Shown here in pieces: positions 10,174-18,137 of a stretch of DNA of 50,596 nt (positions are counted from its first letter, which is position 1; each line of letters opens with the position of its first letter). Position numbers and translations under genes: made by a program. The DNA lies in the NCBI GenBank assembly GCA_035651455.1, contig DASRFR010000021.1, positions 1-50,596 of the forward strand, in the 5' to 3' direction. This DNA comes from DASRFR01 sp035651455. Its GTDB lineage: Bacteria > Acidobacteriota > Terriglobia > Terriglobales > Acidobacteriaceae. The notes under the pieces are model-generated. The model did no database searches, had not been told where the DNA came from, and worked only from the letters and a program-made list of their open reading frames with translations.

Positions 10174-10908
10174 TCAAAACGACTGCGAGAATTTCATTTC
10201 CAGAAATGCTCCTAATCTTGCTGTTGCCTTAAATTGCGGAATCGGATCCAGGTCTTTGAAGGCCGAAGTAAACGCATTCGACAGACTCCAGACTGTCCGC
10301 GAACGGAATTCCTCGTACTTGGGCTCGAAGTAGAGGTCGTGTACTGTACGGGCCAGATGCTTCGGAGCCTCCAGTTGGCCTTCCACGAATGCCTCATAAA
10401 TGACCACCTTCGCAGTGACGTCGGTGAGTTCACTCCGCTGCCACGTCTCCACTTGTTTTCGCATGGGTTCGAAGTTGCGCTGCATCCGGTCCACGCCGAC
10501 CGAAACGCAGTCGATCAGCGAAAACGACTTTGAATGCTTGGCGAGCACGGGCGTAAAGTCTCCCGAAAACGCCATGTTCGAGCACACGAAAACCCGATAC
10601 CCGCAAGTCATCGCGAGACGCATGCTCTTGTCATGGGAATTTCGAAGACCGATGGAGAAACGGCAACCCTCCATCTCGGTTGCAAGATCGAGAACGCCGA
10701 ACATCTTCATTCCGTCCGGCGACACTGCGTATTCGTCGTGGACGACTCCGATGTGGCGGAACCCGAGAGTTTCAATTAATACCTGCACGATCTCGTGGTG
10801 TGGGATCGGGCGGTGCGTTTCGGTTGCTGGCGGTGTGGGCACCAGCACCAGTTCTTCGCGGACAATCGTCCGGCCGGTATAGCCAATGAGCGTACTTGTT
10901 TCGGACAT
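10174..10908 (-). CDS. DUF932 domain protein
   Basis: A 244-residue protein whose ATG at 10908 is chosen because AAGGAGG lies eight bases upstream; the frame extends further but without another such site. The core fits the DUF932 family often found on plasmids and phages: a segment with PDGMKMFGVLDL, then FSIGLRNSHDKSMRLAMTCG, then VFVCSNMAFSGDF. The function of the family is not established. It ends the minus-strand set that starts with the helicase about 90 bp upstream, which suggests a role in element maintenance or replication. No membrane or secretion signal is present. Confidence 0.75.
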   Translation of the reverse strand: MSETSTLIGYTGRTIVREELVLVPTPPATETHRPIPHHEIVQVLIETLGFRHIGVVHDEYAVSPDGMKMFGVLDLATEMEGCRFSIGLRNSHDKSMRLAMTCGYRVFVCSNMAFSGDFTPVLAKHSKSFSLIDCVSVGVDRMQRNFEPMRKQVETWQRSELTDVTAKVVIYEAFVEGQLEAPKHLARTVHDLYFEPKYEEFRSRTVWSLSNAFTSAFKDLDPIPQFKATARLGAFLEMKFSQSF

Positions 10909-10999
10909 ACTGCTTCCTCCTTGTTGGATTGAGTTGTGATTTCTGTGTGGGTGAGAACGAAAAGGCAGATGAAGAGGGGAATGCCGGCAGCTATTGGTC

Positions 11000-13327
11000 T
11001 CAACCGAACAGCGATGCCTGTTCGGGAACGATTGGCCTGCCACGCGGTCGCCTTCCCAGCGAACCAGGCCGTTGCCCAAAGATCAGGACCGAATCGCCGC
11101 TGATAGCCTCCTCGATGAGGGAAGCAGGATTGCTCTCCTCCGTCAGCGGGCCGGGCGAGGCTTCGGCGAAGGGTTCGTTTTCGGTAGAGCGAAGCGCAGC
11201 CGGGAACAGCTTCTGGTGTTCTGTACTCAGAGCTTTCCACACTGAATCTGCGCTTTCACCGATGCCGTTTCTTTCGACCAGTTCCCGCGCCATCGCCGAC
11301 AACATGTCGTCGTCTTCATCGATGTTCTGAAGTCCTTCTCCGGCGAACTTACCCTCCATGGTGAGAGCAACCAGGAGCTTCTTTCCCATCAGGCGCAAGC
11401 ATGCCGTCTGCATCGTGCCCTCATAGCAGAGAAACTTCACCCGAACCGGCCGCCTCTGTCCGATGCGCCACGAGCGCCGGCTGGCCTGCCGCAGAGTGTG
11501 TAACGAGTATCCCGATTCGTAAAAGATGATGGTTGGAAAATCCAGCAGATCGAGACCTGTCTCGACCAGTTTGGGATGTGAGATGACCACCTGCACACCT
11601 TCTTTGATCTGCCGCGCATACCAGGCTTCCCGCTTGGACGTATCCACGCTCGACTTGAGAACTGCGGTGCGAATTCCTTCGTTGCTCAAGATCCGCTGCA
11701 AACGTGCTGTGACGTCATGTTTCTGGGTGTACACCGCAAACACCTGGCAGCGTCTTCCCTCGGCTAGTTCCTTCTTGATCTCCTCAATCAGTTTCCTTTC
11801 CTTGGAATACAGCTGCTCTTCAGAGAGATCCTGCGTCTCCGCGACGACAAATCGAACATTGCGCTTCAATTCGGGGTCGAACTCAGTGCCATACAGAGTC
11901 CCGAGTCCATAGGGATGGTCTGGATAGAGCAACAGGGTATTCAGCATCGTGCTCAACACGGACCGGTTCCCGCGGTGCTCCTTTAACGCCTTGCGGATGG
12001 CATCTTCCAATTCCCGGTAAGCAGCCATCATGAGCGGGTCCATCGGGACGCTCAGATACGTCTCTTCGTAGGGCGGAAGTTCTCCCGAGATGTCTTCCAG
12101 GAAGACGAACGCGCACAGCTGCATCAGGAATTCGCCGAAGAGCAAGGGAGATGCGCCCGGCTTCCGGCGCACGGTGCTGGTGGTCTTGGATTTCGAACAG
12201 CGATTATCGGAAGGCTCTACTTTGGTGATTGTTTCGAGAACGCCGTAATCTTGGGTGAAGGAACTTCGTCCCGTAGCGCCCCATTCATAGCCGTGTTCTT
12301 TCATCCTTGCGGCTTCTAGCCGGAATAGGGTATTGAACAAGTCGTCTGCGTACCCACCAAGGAGCGTTCCGGTTAAACCCACGATGCGGTCGGTACAAGC
12401 AGCCAAAGTCCCCAGGGCATTGCCTTGCGCGGTGTCGCCCGCCAGTTGATGAATTTCGTCGCAGATTGCGTAATCAAACCAGCCCGGCATGTAGCGTCCA
12501 ATGAACTCAATCGGCGCCATGCGGCGGATCTTGTCGGAATCGGCCTGCCAGAGCGCGCTATGGACAGGCCGGCATGGTTTATCGCCTCTGGATTCGACCG
12601 TCTCTGCAATTTTGACCTTTTCAAATTCAGCGACCGTCAGGCGGCTCTCGTTCACGATAACCGGCTTGCCCGTGTCGGAATTGACGATGCAACCCAGGTA
12701 GGGACCCGAGCGCGGCACGCGGTAAGCGTGGCGCCAGAAGTACCCGAGTTTCGCCCGTTCGCGGCCGACAATGAACAACGACGGTCTTCCACACAGGGAC
12801 AACCATCGTTTCCTTGGACTCGACGATGCCTTTCGCAATCGCATTTCGCTAAGACTCGTCTGGAGGCCTTCACGCACGATGTGGCCCTGCCGCAGCCGGA
12901 CTTCGTTCACTCCATGCGCCTTGTTCTCGTCTCCGCCATTCCGCAAATCATCGATCACGAACACGCGCACTCCCGGCAACGTTAGAAACGCTTCCCGCGC
13001 CCACTTCTCGACCAGGTGCGGAGGGACCATCGCCAACGCGGTGTACGGCCTTCCCGCACTATGGACGTGGACACCACCCAGCGAGATCAAAGTCTTTCCC
13101 GTGCCGCATTCGGCAACCACCATCGCGGTCCGAGCCTCTCGCCAGCGTTTGGCGAGACCCATGAGCGCAATGGCTTGAGCGGGAAAAGGTCTTCGCTGCA
13201 AGCCTTCTATCCGTGGTGAGATTGGATCCTCGAAATGGTGCAGCGCCCGGAACTCTTCGAGAATGCGCGCCCCGAGTAAGGCAGCATTGGCGCGCATGTA
13301 GTCATAAATCGTGGACATTTCTGGCAT
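11000..13327 (-). CDS. SNF2-like superfamily 2 helicase/ATPase
   Basis: This 775-residue protein has the motifs of a superfamily 2 nucleic-acid-dependent ATPase. Walker A is AECGTGKT at residues 72-79, motif II is DEIH near residue 290, and motif III follows as GLTGTLLGG. The C-terminal RecA-like half has VVISHPKLVETGLDL and an arginine-rich motif VI (ASRRSWRIGQRRPV), which is typical of SNF2-type proteins. A charged tail ends in PEQASLFG. It probably translocates on or remodels DNA during replication or transfer of the element. The ATG at 13327 has only a G-rich leader; a second ATG three codons in (13318) is possible. Three inverted repeats lie just upstream at 13415-13487. Confidence 0.85.
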   Translation of the reverse strand: MPEMSTIYDYMRANAALLGARILEEFRALHHFEDPISPRIEGLQRRPFPAQAIALMGLAKRWREARTAMVVAECGTGKTLISLGGVHVHSAGRPYTALAMVPPHLVEKWAREAFLTLPGVRVFVIDDLRNGGDENKAHGVNEVRLRQGHIVREGLQTSLSEMRLRKASSSPRKRWLSLCGRPSLFIVGRERAKLGYFWRHAYRVPRSGPYLGCIVNSDTGKPVIVNESRLTVAEFEKVKIAETVESRGDKPCRPVHSALWQADSDKIRRMAPIEFIGRYMPGWFDYAICDEIHQLAGDTAQGNALGTLAACTDRIVGLTGTLLGGYADDLFNTLFRLEAARMKEHGYEWGATGRSSFTQDYGVLETITKVEPSDNRCSKSKTTSTVRRKPGASPLLFGEFLMQLCAFVFLEDISGELPPYEETYLSVPMDPLMMAAYRELEDAIRKALKEHRGNRSVLSTMLNTLLLYPDHPYGLGTLYGTEFDPELKRNVRFVVAETQDLSEEQLYSKERKLIEEIKKELAEGRRCQVFAVYTQKHDVTARLQRILSNEGIRTAVLKSSVDTSKREAWYARQIKEGVQVVISHPKLVETGLDLLDFPTIIFYESGYSLHTLRQASRRSWRIGQRRPVRVKFLCYEGTMQTACLRLMGKKLLVALTMEGKFAGEGLQNIDEDDDMLSAMARELVERNGIGESADSVWKALSTEHQKLFPAALRSTENEPFAEASPGPLTEESNPASLIEEAISGDSVLIFGQRPGSLGRRPRGRPIVPEQASLFG

Positions 13328-13414
13328 GGCGACCCCCGGTAGTGGAAGGCGTGATTGGGAAAGGAATTGAAACGAAAGGGGAAACCAACAAGGAGAGGAG
13401 AGGAGATGAGAGGA

Positions 13415-13487
13415 CGCCGATTCGGCGACTATCGCGACTCCGGTCAGACCTGCCGAAACATCGGCAGTCGTGCCGACAGGTCGGCAC
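13415..13487. repeat. Cluster of three short inverted repeats
   Basis: The intergenic leader of the helicase gene holds CGCCGA-T-TCGGCG (13415-13427), TGCCGA-N4-TCGGCA (13451-13466) and GTGCCGA-N4-TCGGCAC (13470-13487). The last two are spaced 20 bp start to start on their shared core. Arms are perfect in each case. This could be a multi-site operator controlling the helicase operon, an iteron-like origin element or a transfer origin feature; the sequence alone does not decide. Confidence 0.55.
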
Positions 13488-13496
13488 CATCCAGGC

Positions 13497-14177
13497 CTAC
13501 GAAGAGCAGGGATTGGGAAGGAAGATCCTCGGGAGGCTGATGCTGGGCCACCGAATTGAACCCGTCGCTGCGGGAAACCGAATCGCCTCGCTTTCCACGC
13601 CCCAGCTGAGCCAGTCGAGAAACTGTTCTTTTGTTCCTTTGACCATCACTGGGTCACAACCAATGCCGAGGATGTGGCTCATCGCATGATGCGCTTTCAG
13701 TTCTTCTGAAAACCACTCGGCCCACTCCGGGACTCCAGGAATTCCATAGATATGCGCGAGGGAGGCCCAGACGAACTCTTTATCCGACCCTGCCAATAGG
13801 GTTCTTCCTGAACTGGACGACATGTTCCCTGCGGCGAACTCCTCTGACATTCCGATGAGGTGACGGAGTGGTTTCTTTCTTCCAGGAACCTGTATGGATC
13901 CCTTGAAGCACTGCGCGTTTCGCTCCAGGCACACACGGGTCGGCAGTGTATCCGGCCCTTCGATCATGAAGCGATCTGTCATGGATATGGCGGCACTGAT
14001 GGCTGAGATCTGGGTATCACCGCCAATGACCGAAATGAAGTGAGCCTTGGCCTGCCGGGGTGGATCGGGTAAGACCTCCCCGATGAAACGGTCCAGGTGA
14101 AGCTTGATGCTGGTGGTTGTCTTCTCCGTGCTCTTCACATAGGTCAGCGATCCGAAGCGAAGGTGTGCATTCTTCAT
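13497..14177 (-). CDS. Hypothetical protein
   Basis: The 226-residue frame is taken from the ATG at 14177, which has AAGGA at a suitable distance; about 35 extra codons upstream lack a site. The protein begins MKNAHLRFGSLTYVKSTEK and contains a conserved-looking central part with HFISVIGGDTQISA and a section with EWFSEELKAHH. No catalytic motif, signal peptide or membrane segment is seen. It lies upstream of the helicase gene on the same strand, across the cluster of inverted repeats, and likely belongs to the element core. I do not recognise the family. Confidence 0.7.
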   Translation of the reverse strand: MKNAHLRFGSLTYVKSTEKTTTSIKLHLDRFIGEVLPDPPRQAKAHFISVIGGDTQISAISAAISMTDRFMIEGPDTLPTRVCLERNAQCFKGSIQVPGRKKPLRHLIGMSEEFAAGNMSSSSGRTLLAGSDKEFVWASLAHIYGIPGVPEWAEWFSEELKAHHAMSHILGIGCDPVMVKGTKEQFLDWLSWGVESEAIRFPAATGSIRWPSISLPRIFLPNPCSS

Positions 14178-14321
14178 CTGCAAATCCTTACTCGTCAATC
14201 GGGTCAATTTGACGCCGCATCCATACAGAGCAAGACCCGTCCAGACACTTGTGAATTTGCGATTACGGACGATACCGCCCACGGGCGGAACGCGCCGGCT
14301 GGGTCGGGCTTCCAGGCAAGA

Positions 14322-14777
14322 CTAAGTGACGTTGAATTCCGAGCGAATGAACGGCTTGATCCCGTCAGCGCCTCTTAGCTTCAACCATAACGGCCCATTG
14401 TTCCGTTGAACTTCAATCTCAAACTCAAAGAACGGGCAGCACCTGCGCTCAAACGAGATCCACTCTGCCAAATCTGAGAGCGAAACCCTTTCATTTTGCA
14501 GCCTGAACGCATAACCGTCCGGAAGCTCTTTTGTCTCCACGCGTCCTTCCGCCAATTTTGACGTGAGCTGGTCATAGTGATCTCTTTCGCTTCTGTTCAG
14601 AGCCTTCGCGTCGCAATAGAATCCGGATGGTTCGTTCATCATGGTTTCCTTCGTGGGCAGCGTGGATGCAGCGTTCGTCTCTCGCTTCCAGACCCTCAGT
14701 CCTGCGATGACCAGCAGGAGAGCGACCGCGATTAGGACCAGAGAAACCTTAATCTTGAAAGGCTGAGCAGCCATCAT
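14322..14777 (-). CDS. Membrane-anchored hypothetical protein under MerR control
   Basis: A 151-residue protein with one N-terminal hydrophobic segment (about residues 9-27) followed by a soluble domain containing ERRCCPFFEFEI. The paired cysteines suggest metal or thiol chemistry. It is transcribed divergently from a MerR-family regulator. Its promoter has the 19-bp spacer and central dyad typical of MerR-activated genes, so it is probably the regulated target. The downstream GPLWLKLRGADGIKPFI looks like a compact beta structure. A role in metal or redox stress is inferred from context; the enzyme activity, if any, is unknown. Confidence 0.7.
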   Translation of the reverse strand: MMAAQPFKIKVSLVLIAVALLLVIAGLRVWKRETNAASTLPTKETMMNEPSGFYCDAKALNRSERDHYDQLTSKLAEGRVETKELPDGYAFRLQNERVSLSDLAEWISFERRCCPFFEFEIEVQRNNGPLWLKLRGADGIKPFIRSEFNVT

Positions 14778-14811
14778 CTTCTTCCCGGACCTCTCGACTA
14801 GCTATGCTTTC

Positions 14812-14842
14812 ATTTTAGGAGTTAAAGTCGACTTTAAGTCAA
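14812..14842 (-). promoter_or_regulatory. MerR-type promoter with dyad in a 19-bp spacer
   Basis: Read on the minus strand there is a -35 TTGACT (14837-14842) and a -10 TAAAAT (14812-14817) separated by 19 bp. A 16-bp perfect palindrome TTAAAGTCGACTTTAA (14822-14837) lies largely within the spacer. Over-long spacers with a centred dyad are the hallmark of promoters activated by DNA distortion by MerR proteins. It should drive the gene at 14322-14777 and be bound by the adjacent regulator. Confidence 0.75.
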
Positions 14843-14871
14843 ATGGCCAACTAGCTGAGGAGGAGAGACGG

Positions 14872-15315
14872 GTGACCATCGGGGAAATCGCCGTGCGGAT
14901 TGGGATAACGGCATCGGCAATTCGTTACTATGAAAAGTCTGGCTTGCTTGCAGCCGCTCCGCGGGTTAGCGGAAAGCGAGCGTACGAGAAAGACGTCCTC
15001 CATGAACTCGCTATCATTCGTTTTGCGAAAGGCGCGGGCTTCACGTTACCCGAGATTAAGCAGTTGATGCGCGGTTTCCCGGAAAATACGCCGGCCTCTC
15101 GGAGATGGCGGAAGATGGCATGCGCAAAGATCGAGGAACTGGAAAGCGCCCTTGGTACTATACGAGCGATGAAGCGGATGCTTGAAACCGTCATGTCGTG
15201 CCAATGTAGGACCTTGGCCCAATGCGCGAGCGATTTGGCCCAGCAACCCGAACGATGGCAACCCGGGACAAAACGTAACGACACCCGTTACGCTACTTCG
15301 CCCAAGCGCCCATGA
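14872..15315 (+). CDS. MerR-family transcriptional regulator
   Basis: A 147-residue regulator starting at GTG with GAGGAGGAG upstream. The N-terminal winged helix is clear: IGEIAVRIGITASAIRYYEKSG, then a recognition wing with RVSGKRAYEKDVLHEL. A long dimerisation helix follows. Cysteines at 84, 110, 112 and 118 (MAC, then SCQC and QC) are placed like the metal- or redox-sensing cysteines of MerR relatives, so the inducer is probably a thiophilic metal or a redox signal. It is divergent from the CC-motif membrane protein and overlaps the next gene by ATGA. The precise ligand cannot be read from the sequence. Confidence 0.88.
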   Translation: MTIGEIAVRIGITASAIRYYEKSGLLAAAPRVSGKRAYEKDVLHELAIIRFAKGAGFTLPEIKQLMRGFPENTPASRRWRKMACAKIEELESALGTIRAMKRMLETVMSCQCRTLAQCASDLAQQPERWQPGTKRNDTRYATSPKRP

Positions 15316-15542
15316 GCCTGCTCACTTGGTTTGGCCTGTTCTCGGTAACCGCTATGCTCGTATGCTATGCGCTTGAAAAAAGGAGTCCATGGTTCATACT
15401 CGGCTTTGCCGCCGCATGCGCGTTAGCCTCGGTCTACGGATTTCTGCAAGGTGCGTGGCCTTTTGGTCTCGTCGAAGCCGTCTGGTCGATTGTGGCAGCT
15501 CACCGCTGGTGGCAGGCAGCACGACAAGTAGACCCCAGATAG
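15312..15542 (+). CDS. Small membrane protein cotranscribed with the MerR regulator
   Basis: A 76-residue protein whose ATG overlaps the TGA of the MerR gene (ATGA), so translation is probably coupled. It is almost wholly hydrophobic, with two to three membrane segments (LLTWFGLFSVTAMLV, FILGFAAACALASVYGFL, GLVEAVWSIVAA) and a short polar tail. Short membrane proteins of this kind occur beside regulators, but no transport motif is visible. It may work with the divergent CC-motif protein. Confidence 0.7.
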   Translation: MSLLTWFGLFSVTAMLVCYALEKRSPWFILGFAAACALASVYGFLQGAWPFGLVEAVWSIVAAHRWWQAARQVDPR

Positions 15543-15566
15543 CTACCATCGGATGATCCCAACGTC

Positions 15567-16601
15567 TCACGGTTCCTTCTTTTCATGAGTGAGGATCTGG
15601 GTTTTGCCGTTGGCAAAGACCAGGGTCAGTTCGTGTGAAAACCGTTCGCGGTCGTGAAGGATCTTAGTTCCATCTTCTGCCTCTTCTTCCCAGTGGTCAG
15701 TGAACTTGACCGAGCGCCAGTGTGCGATGTGTCGGTCCTCTCCCTCGCCGAATATCCCGTTGAGCATTCCCGCGGTGCAAAGCAGTCCAACGTGACCGCC
15801 ATGCAAAGGCGTGAGCGGCCGTCCCCGAACATCCCGCTGCTTCGGTAGAAGGACGCGGCTCGCCTGGCGATAGGCCGCAGACTCAAGCAAAAGGTCTTCG
15901 ACTTCATCGAGTGGAATTCCGGCGTGAACGAGCGTGACTGGGCCTGAAGGGGGAACTTCATAACGAACGGACGGCGTCTCACCCAGACGCTCAAGTTCGG
16001 ACTTGATCGCCAGATGTTCGAGCCATCGAACGGAGTCGAGTAGTACAGAGTCTCTGACGTGCTGGTGCCGTTTCCGCCGCACTCCGAGAACCGCAACTTG
16101 TTTGTACTGCACGCTGGCAGGTTCGGTCAGCCTGAAGACCGACAAATCCGCGAAGTGCTCACTCAGAAGCCGTGCGCAGGCCCGCAACTGAGGCTGAGGA
16201 ATGATGAATACCAGCACTCCTCCCGGTTTCAACCAGCGGTAGGTATGCTCCAGAAAAACCAGCTCCAGTCTCTGGTTATTGGTGGCGCCGGTTTCGAGAT
16301 CATAGGGAGGATTGAGGTACAGCAGAGAAAAAGATTCTGCCGGACTGCGCACGTCGAAGGTGCTCGCCTGCAACGTCTCGATGCCTAGGTTTCGCGCTTG
16401 CTCGGCTCGGTAGGCGTCTAGTTCGATTCCGTAGCGACGTGCTTGCATTCCCCCGACCAAGTGGTCAAATGCCACTCCATCTCCCACGCATGGGTCGAGA
16501 GCTGAGAACTCAGATTCGGCAAGCAAACAATTCCGCAGGCGCTTGGCCTCCGGGACAGGTAGTGGGAAGAATCCCAGTTTGGTTTTACCGTGCGGTCTCA
16601 T
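15567..16601 (-). CDS. Class I SAM-dependent methyltransferase-fold protein (DUF6094-like)
   Basis: A 344-residue protein with the SAM-binding motif LDPCVGDG (residues 35-42), an acidic GIELD (58-62) at the end of the second strand, and NPPY at 97-100. NPPY is the catalytic motif of amino-group DNA methyltransferases (N6-adenine or N4-cytosine). The rest matches the plasmid- and ICE-associated DUF6094 group as I remember it, including the N-terminal KLGFFPLP. No restriction endonuclease is adjacent, so it is more likely to mark or protect the element's DNA than to form a restriction system. Its start overlaps the preceding gene's stop (ATGA). The target base and site are unknown. Confidence 0.8.
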   Translation of the reverse strand: MRPHGKTKLGFFPLPVPEAKRLRNCLLAESEFSALDPCVGDGVAFDHLVGGMQARRYGIELDAYRAEQARNLGIETLQASTFDVRSPAESFSLLYLNPPYDLETGATNNQRLELVFLEHTYRWLKPGGVLVFIIPQPQLRACARLLSEHFADLSVFRLTEPASVQYKQVAVLGVRRKRHQHVRDSVLLDSVRWLEHLAIKSELERLGETPSVRYEVPPSGPVTLVHAGIPLDEVEDLLLESAAYRQASRVLLPKQRDVRGRPLTPLHGGHVGLLCTAGMLNGIFGEGEDRHIAHWRSVKFTDHWEEEAEDGTKILHDRERFSHELTLVFANGKTQILTHEKKEP

Positions 16602-16795
16602 CGCATCTTGCCTCCGAGGGCTTCTGCTACCAGCGCGTCCACTGAGTCGGACTCAGACTCTTCTCGCACGGCGACAAATGAGCACAACCCATTCACAGCA
16701 ACGGGCCGCTCATCTTCAATCCGGTAGCCCCGCTCGATGTGTTGTTGTTTGCATTGCTCATATAACTCGGCCTTGGTAGACACACGAATCCTCAT
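16598..16795 (-). CDS. Small hypothetical protein coupled to the methyltransferase
   Basis: A 65-residue protein. The ATG at 16795 is preferred over a GTG twelve bases upstream because GAGGA precedes it. It overlaps the methyltransferase start by four bases, implying translational coupling. The sequence begins MRIRVSTKAELYEQCKQQHIE, then a beta-like RGYRIEDERPVAV, with an acidic end. There is no recognised domain. Confidence 0.6.
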   Translation of the reverse strand: MRIRVSTKAELYEQCKQQHIERGYRIEDERPVAVNGLCSFVAVREESESDSVDALVAEALGGKMR

Positions 16796-16874
16796 GGCCG
16801 TCCTCACTTCTGTTGGAATTGCAGCAGTAGGTTTTCGACTGCACCGGGCCGGCAGGTTGCCCGGGAAAGACTGT

Positions 16875-17165
16875 TCAGTATTCGGAGGGAAGAAGCAGTG
16901 TGGTCACCGAAAGGTCGGCTTCGGTGATGATCCAGAGCGGTTGGGTGTCGGTAACCGGGTAGCTGCTGAGCAGCCGGAAGCCGTGCTTGAGGCTCAACTC
17001 ATTTTCTGCTTTGTCCTCTTGGCACAGTTCGCCCCAGTCCCCGCGCAGATGTCGCGAGAGGAACTCCGAGGGCGATTTGTTGGCTTCCTCTAGCAATGCG
17101 AGTGCGCCCGATGTGGCAACAATCCGTCCCGGACAAAACAGCGGAACGATTGGGAGAGAGTTCAT
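16875..17165 (-). CDS. Conserved plasmid/ICE-related small protein
   Basis: A 96-residue protein starting at the ATG with AGAGGA upstream. The pattern GDWGELCQEDKAENE, then LKHGFRLLSSYPV, then LWIITEADLSVTTLLLPSEY matches a family common on plasmids and integrative elements. Members are often mislabelled as restriction subunits but have no proven function. It is a useful marker that this segment is mobile. It is the first gene of a minus-strand run into the methyltransferase and lies divergent from the TetR operon. Confidence 0.75.
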   Translation of the reverse strand: MNSLPIVPLFCPGRIVATSGALALLEEANKSPSEFLSRHLRGDWGELCQEDKAENELSLKHGFRLLSSYPVTDTQPLWIITEADLSVTTLLLPSEY

Positions 17166-17498
17166 GTTCGGTTCCTCTTTTGGCGGTTCGTTGTGATTGG
17201 TGAGAGCCCGCTGTAGTTGAGGGCGAAAACGTCTAAGCACGCTGGTTTGTGATTGGAAATGCCCAACTACATCGGCAGGTCTACGGTCTGATAGCTTGGC
17301 TCCGACCTGACGGGCAGGGTCAATTAGTCCTTACAGTTCTGACAGCCCCTTTGCGACGTGCTGTCCTAAGCAAATCTCAAGTTTTGTATTGCCGACCATT
17401 TACTCGGAACCGACTCGAAAGCGTATGGCTAGCGCTGCTTACCGCCCAACTAAAACATCTTGAGTCCATAGATTATGTATATAATCCAATAATCTGAT
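17166..17498. other. 333-bp divergent intergenic region
   Basis: This lies between the minus-strand plasmid-related gene and the plus-strand TetR gene. No gene or RNA was recognised. It must hold two divergent promoters. Its right end carries the TetR-type operator at 17471-17486. Confidence 0.5.
17471..17486 (+). promoter_or_regulatory. Operator for the TetR regulator, overlapping a TATAAT box
   Basis: GATTATGTATATAATC has 6-bp perfect inverted arms around 4 bp. It contains TATAAT (17480-17485), 13 bp before the ATG of the TetR gene. The same arms and layout recur at 18093-18108 before the dehydrogenase gene, so both are very likely sites for this regulator. The short distance suggests a transcript with almost no leader, consistent with the absence of a ribosome binding site. 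Confidence 0.75.
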
Positions 17499-18074
17499 AT
17501 GCGTTATGAACCTGAACACAAGACGCGAACCCGCGATCGTATTGTGCGAAATGCTGCTCGCAAGCTCCGCGCTGAGGGGTTGAGCGGTCCCGGCGTCGCC
17601 AGCGTAATGGAGGCGTCGGGCCTCACCGTCGGCGGCTTTTACAAACACTTTCGGAGCAAGGATGAGCTTCTCGCCGAAGCTATTGCGGAGGGTTTCTCGG
17701 AATCCGGCGACAAAATCTATTCCTCACTACAAAACGTACGGCGCGAGGACAGGTGGAAAGAGCTCGTTCGGTTGTACCTCTCACCGGAGCACTGTGACCA
17801 TCCCGATTCCGGCTGTCCGGTGGCGGCTTTAGCGCCTGAGATGGCGCGCACCAAACTCGGGTTTAGAAAACGAATTTCCGGCTTGATCAAAGATCGCGCG
17901 GAGCGGTGGATGGAGTTCATGCCGGGCCGGACCGCAACAGAGCGGGAGCGAAACTTCCTCCTCATTTTCAGCGCGATGGTCGGAGCCGTGTCTGTAGCCC
18001 GCATTCTTACCGACCCTGCCGACAGGCAGAAGGTGCTGGCCGATATGCGAGATCATCTTTTGCGCAGTTTCTGA
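17499..18074 (+). CDS. TetR-family transcriptional repressor
   Basis: A 191-residue protein with the TetR N-terminal helix-turn-helix: TRDRIVRNAARKLRAEGLSG, then VASVMEASGLTVGGFYKHF. The C-terminal domain is all-helical and contains a Cys at CDHPDSGCPVAA. This layout, including SGCPVAAL, is typical of a large TetR subgroup that controls adjacent oxidoreductases. It probably represses itself and the downstream dehydrogenase/Fe-S operon through the two GATTAT-N4-ATAATC sites; the inducer is unknown. No ribosome binding site is visible and the TATAAT box is very close, so the message may be leaderless. Confidence 0.85.
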   Translation: MRYEPEHKTRTRDRIVRNAARKLRAEGLSGPGVASVMEASGLTVGGFYKHFRSKDELLAEAIAEGFSESGDKIYSSLQNVRREDRWKELVRLYLSPEHCDHPDSGCPVAALAPEMARTKLGFRKRISGLIKDRAERWMEFMPGRTATERERNFLLIFSAMVGAVSVARILTDPADRQKVLADMRDHLLRSF

Positions 18075-18080
18075 ATTTTT

Positions 18081-18109
18081 TTGCATCGGTGGGATTATGT
18101 GCATAATCT
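18081..18109 (+). promoter_or_regulatory. Promoter and TetR operator of the dehydrogenase operon
   Basis: A -35 TTGCAT (18081-18086) and -10 TAATCT (18104-18109) are 17 bp apart. The dyad GATTATGTGCATAATC (18093-18108) fills the spacer and overlaps the -10 box. The arms are identical to those of the site in front of the TetR gene, and such placement would block RNA polymerase when repressor is bound. Confidence 0.75.
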
Positions 18110-18137
18110 TATCCATGACAGTTAAGAAAGGACTCTT

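Noticed and set aside
9854..10177. 107-codon minus-strand frame after the DUF932 gene
   Set aside because: It has no ribosome binding site, and its Cys/Arg/Ser-rich sequence is unlike a real protein.
13406..13540. 44-codon plus-strand frame with a purine-rich AGGAGAGGAG leader
   Set aside because: It runs through the inverted repeats and into the end of a minus-strand gene, and its Arg/Ser-rich composition is not protein-like.
15567..16601. A restriction-modification system
   Set aside because: No restriction endonuclease or specificity gene is adjacent; the methyltransferase-fold protein stands with small plasmid genes.
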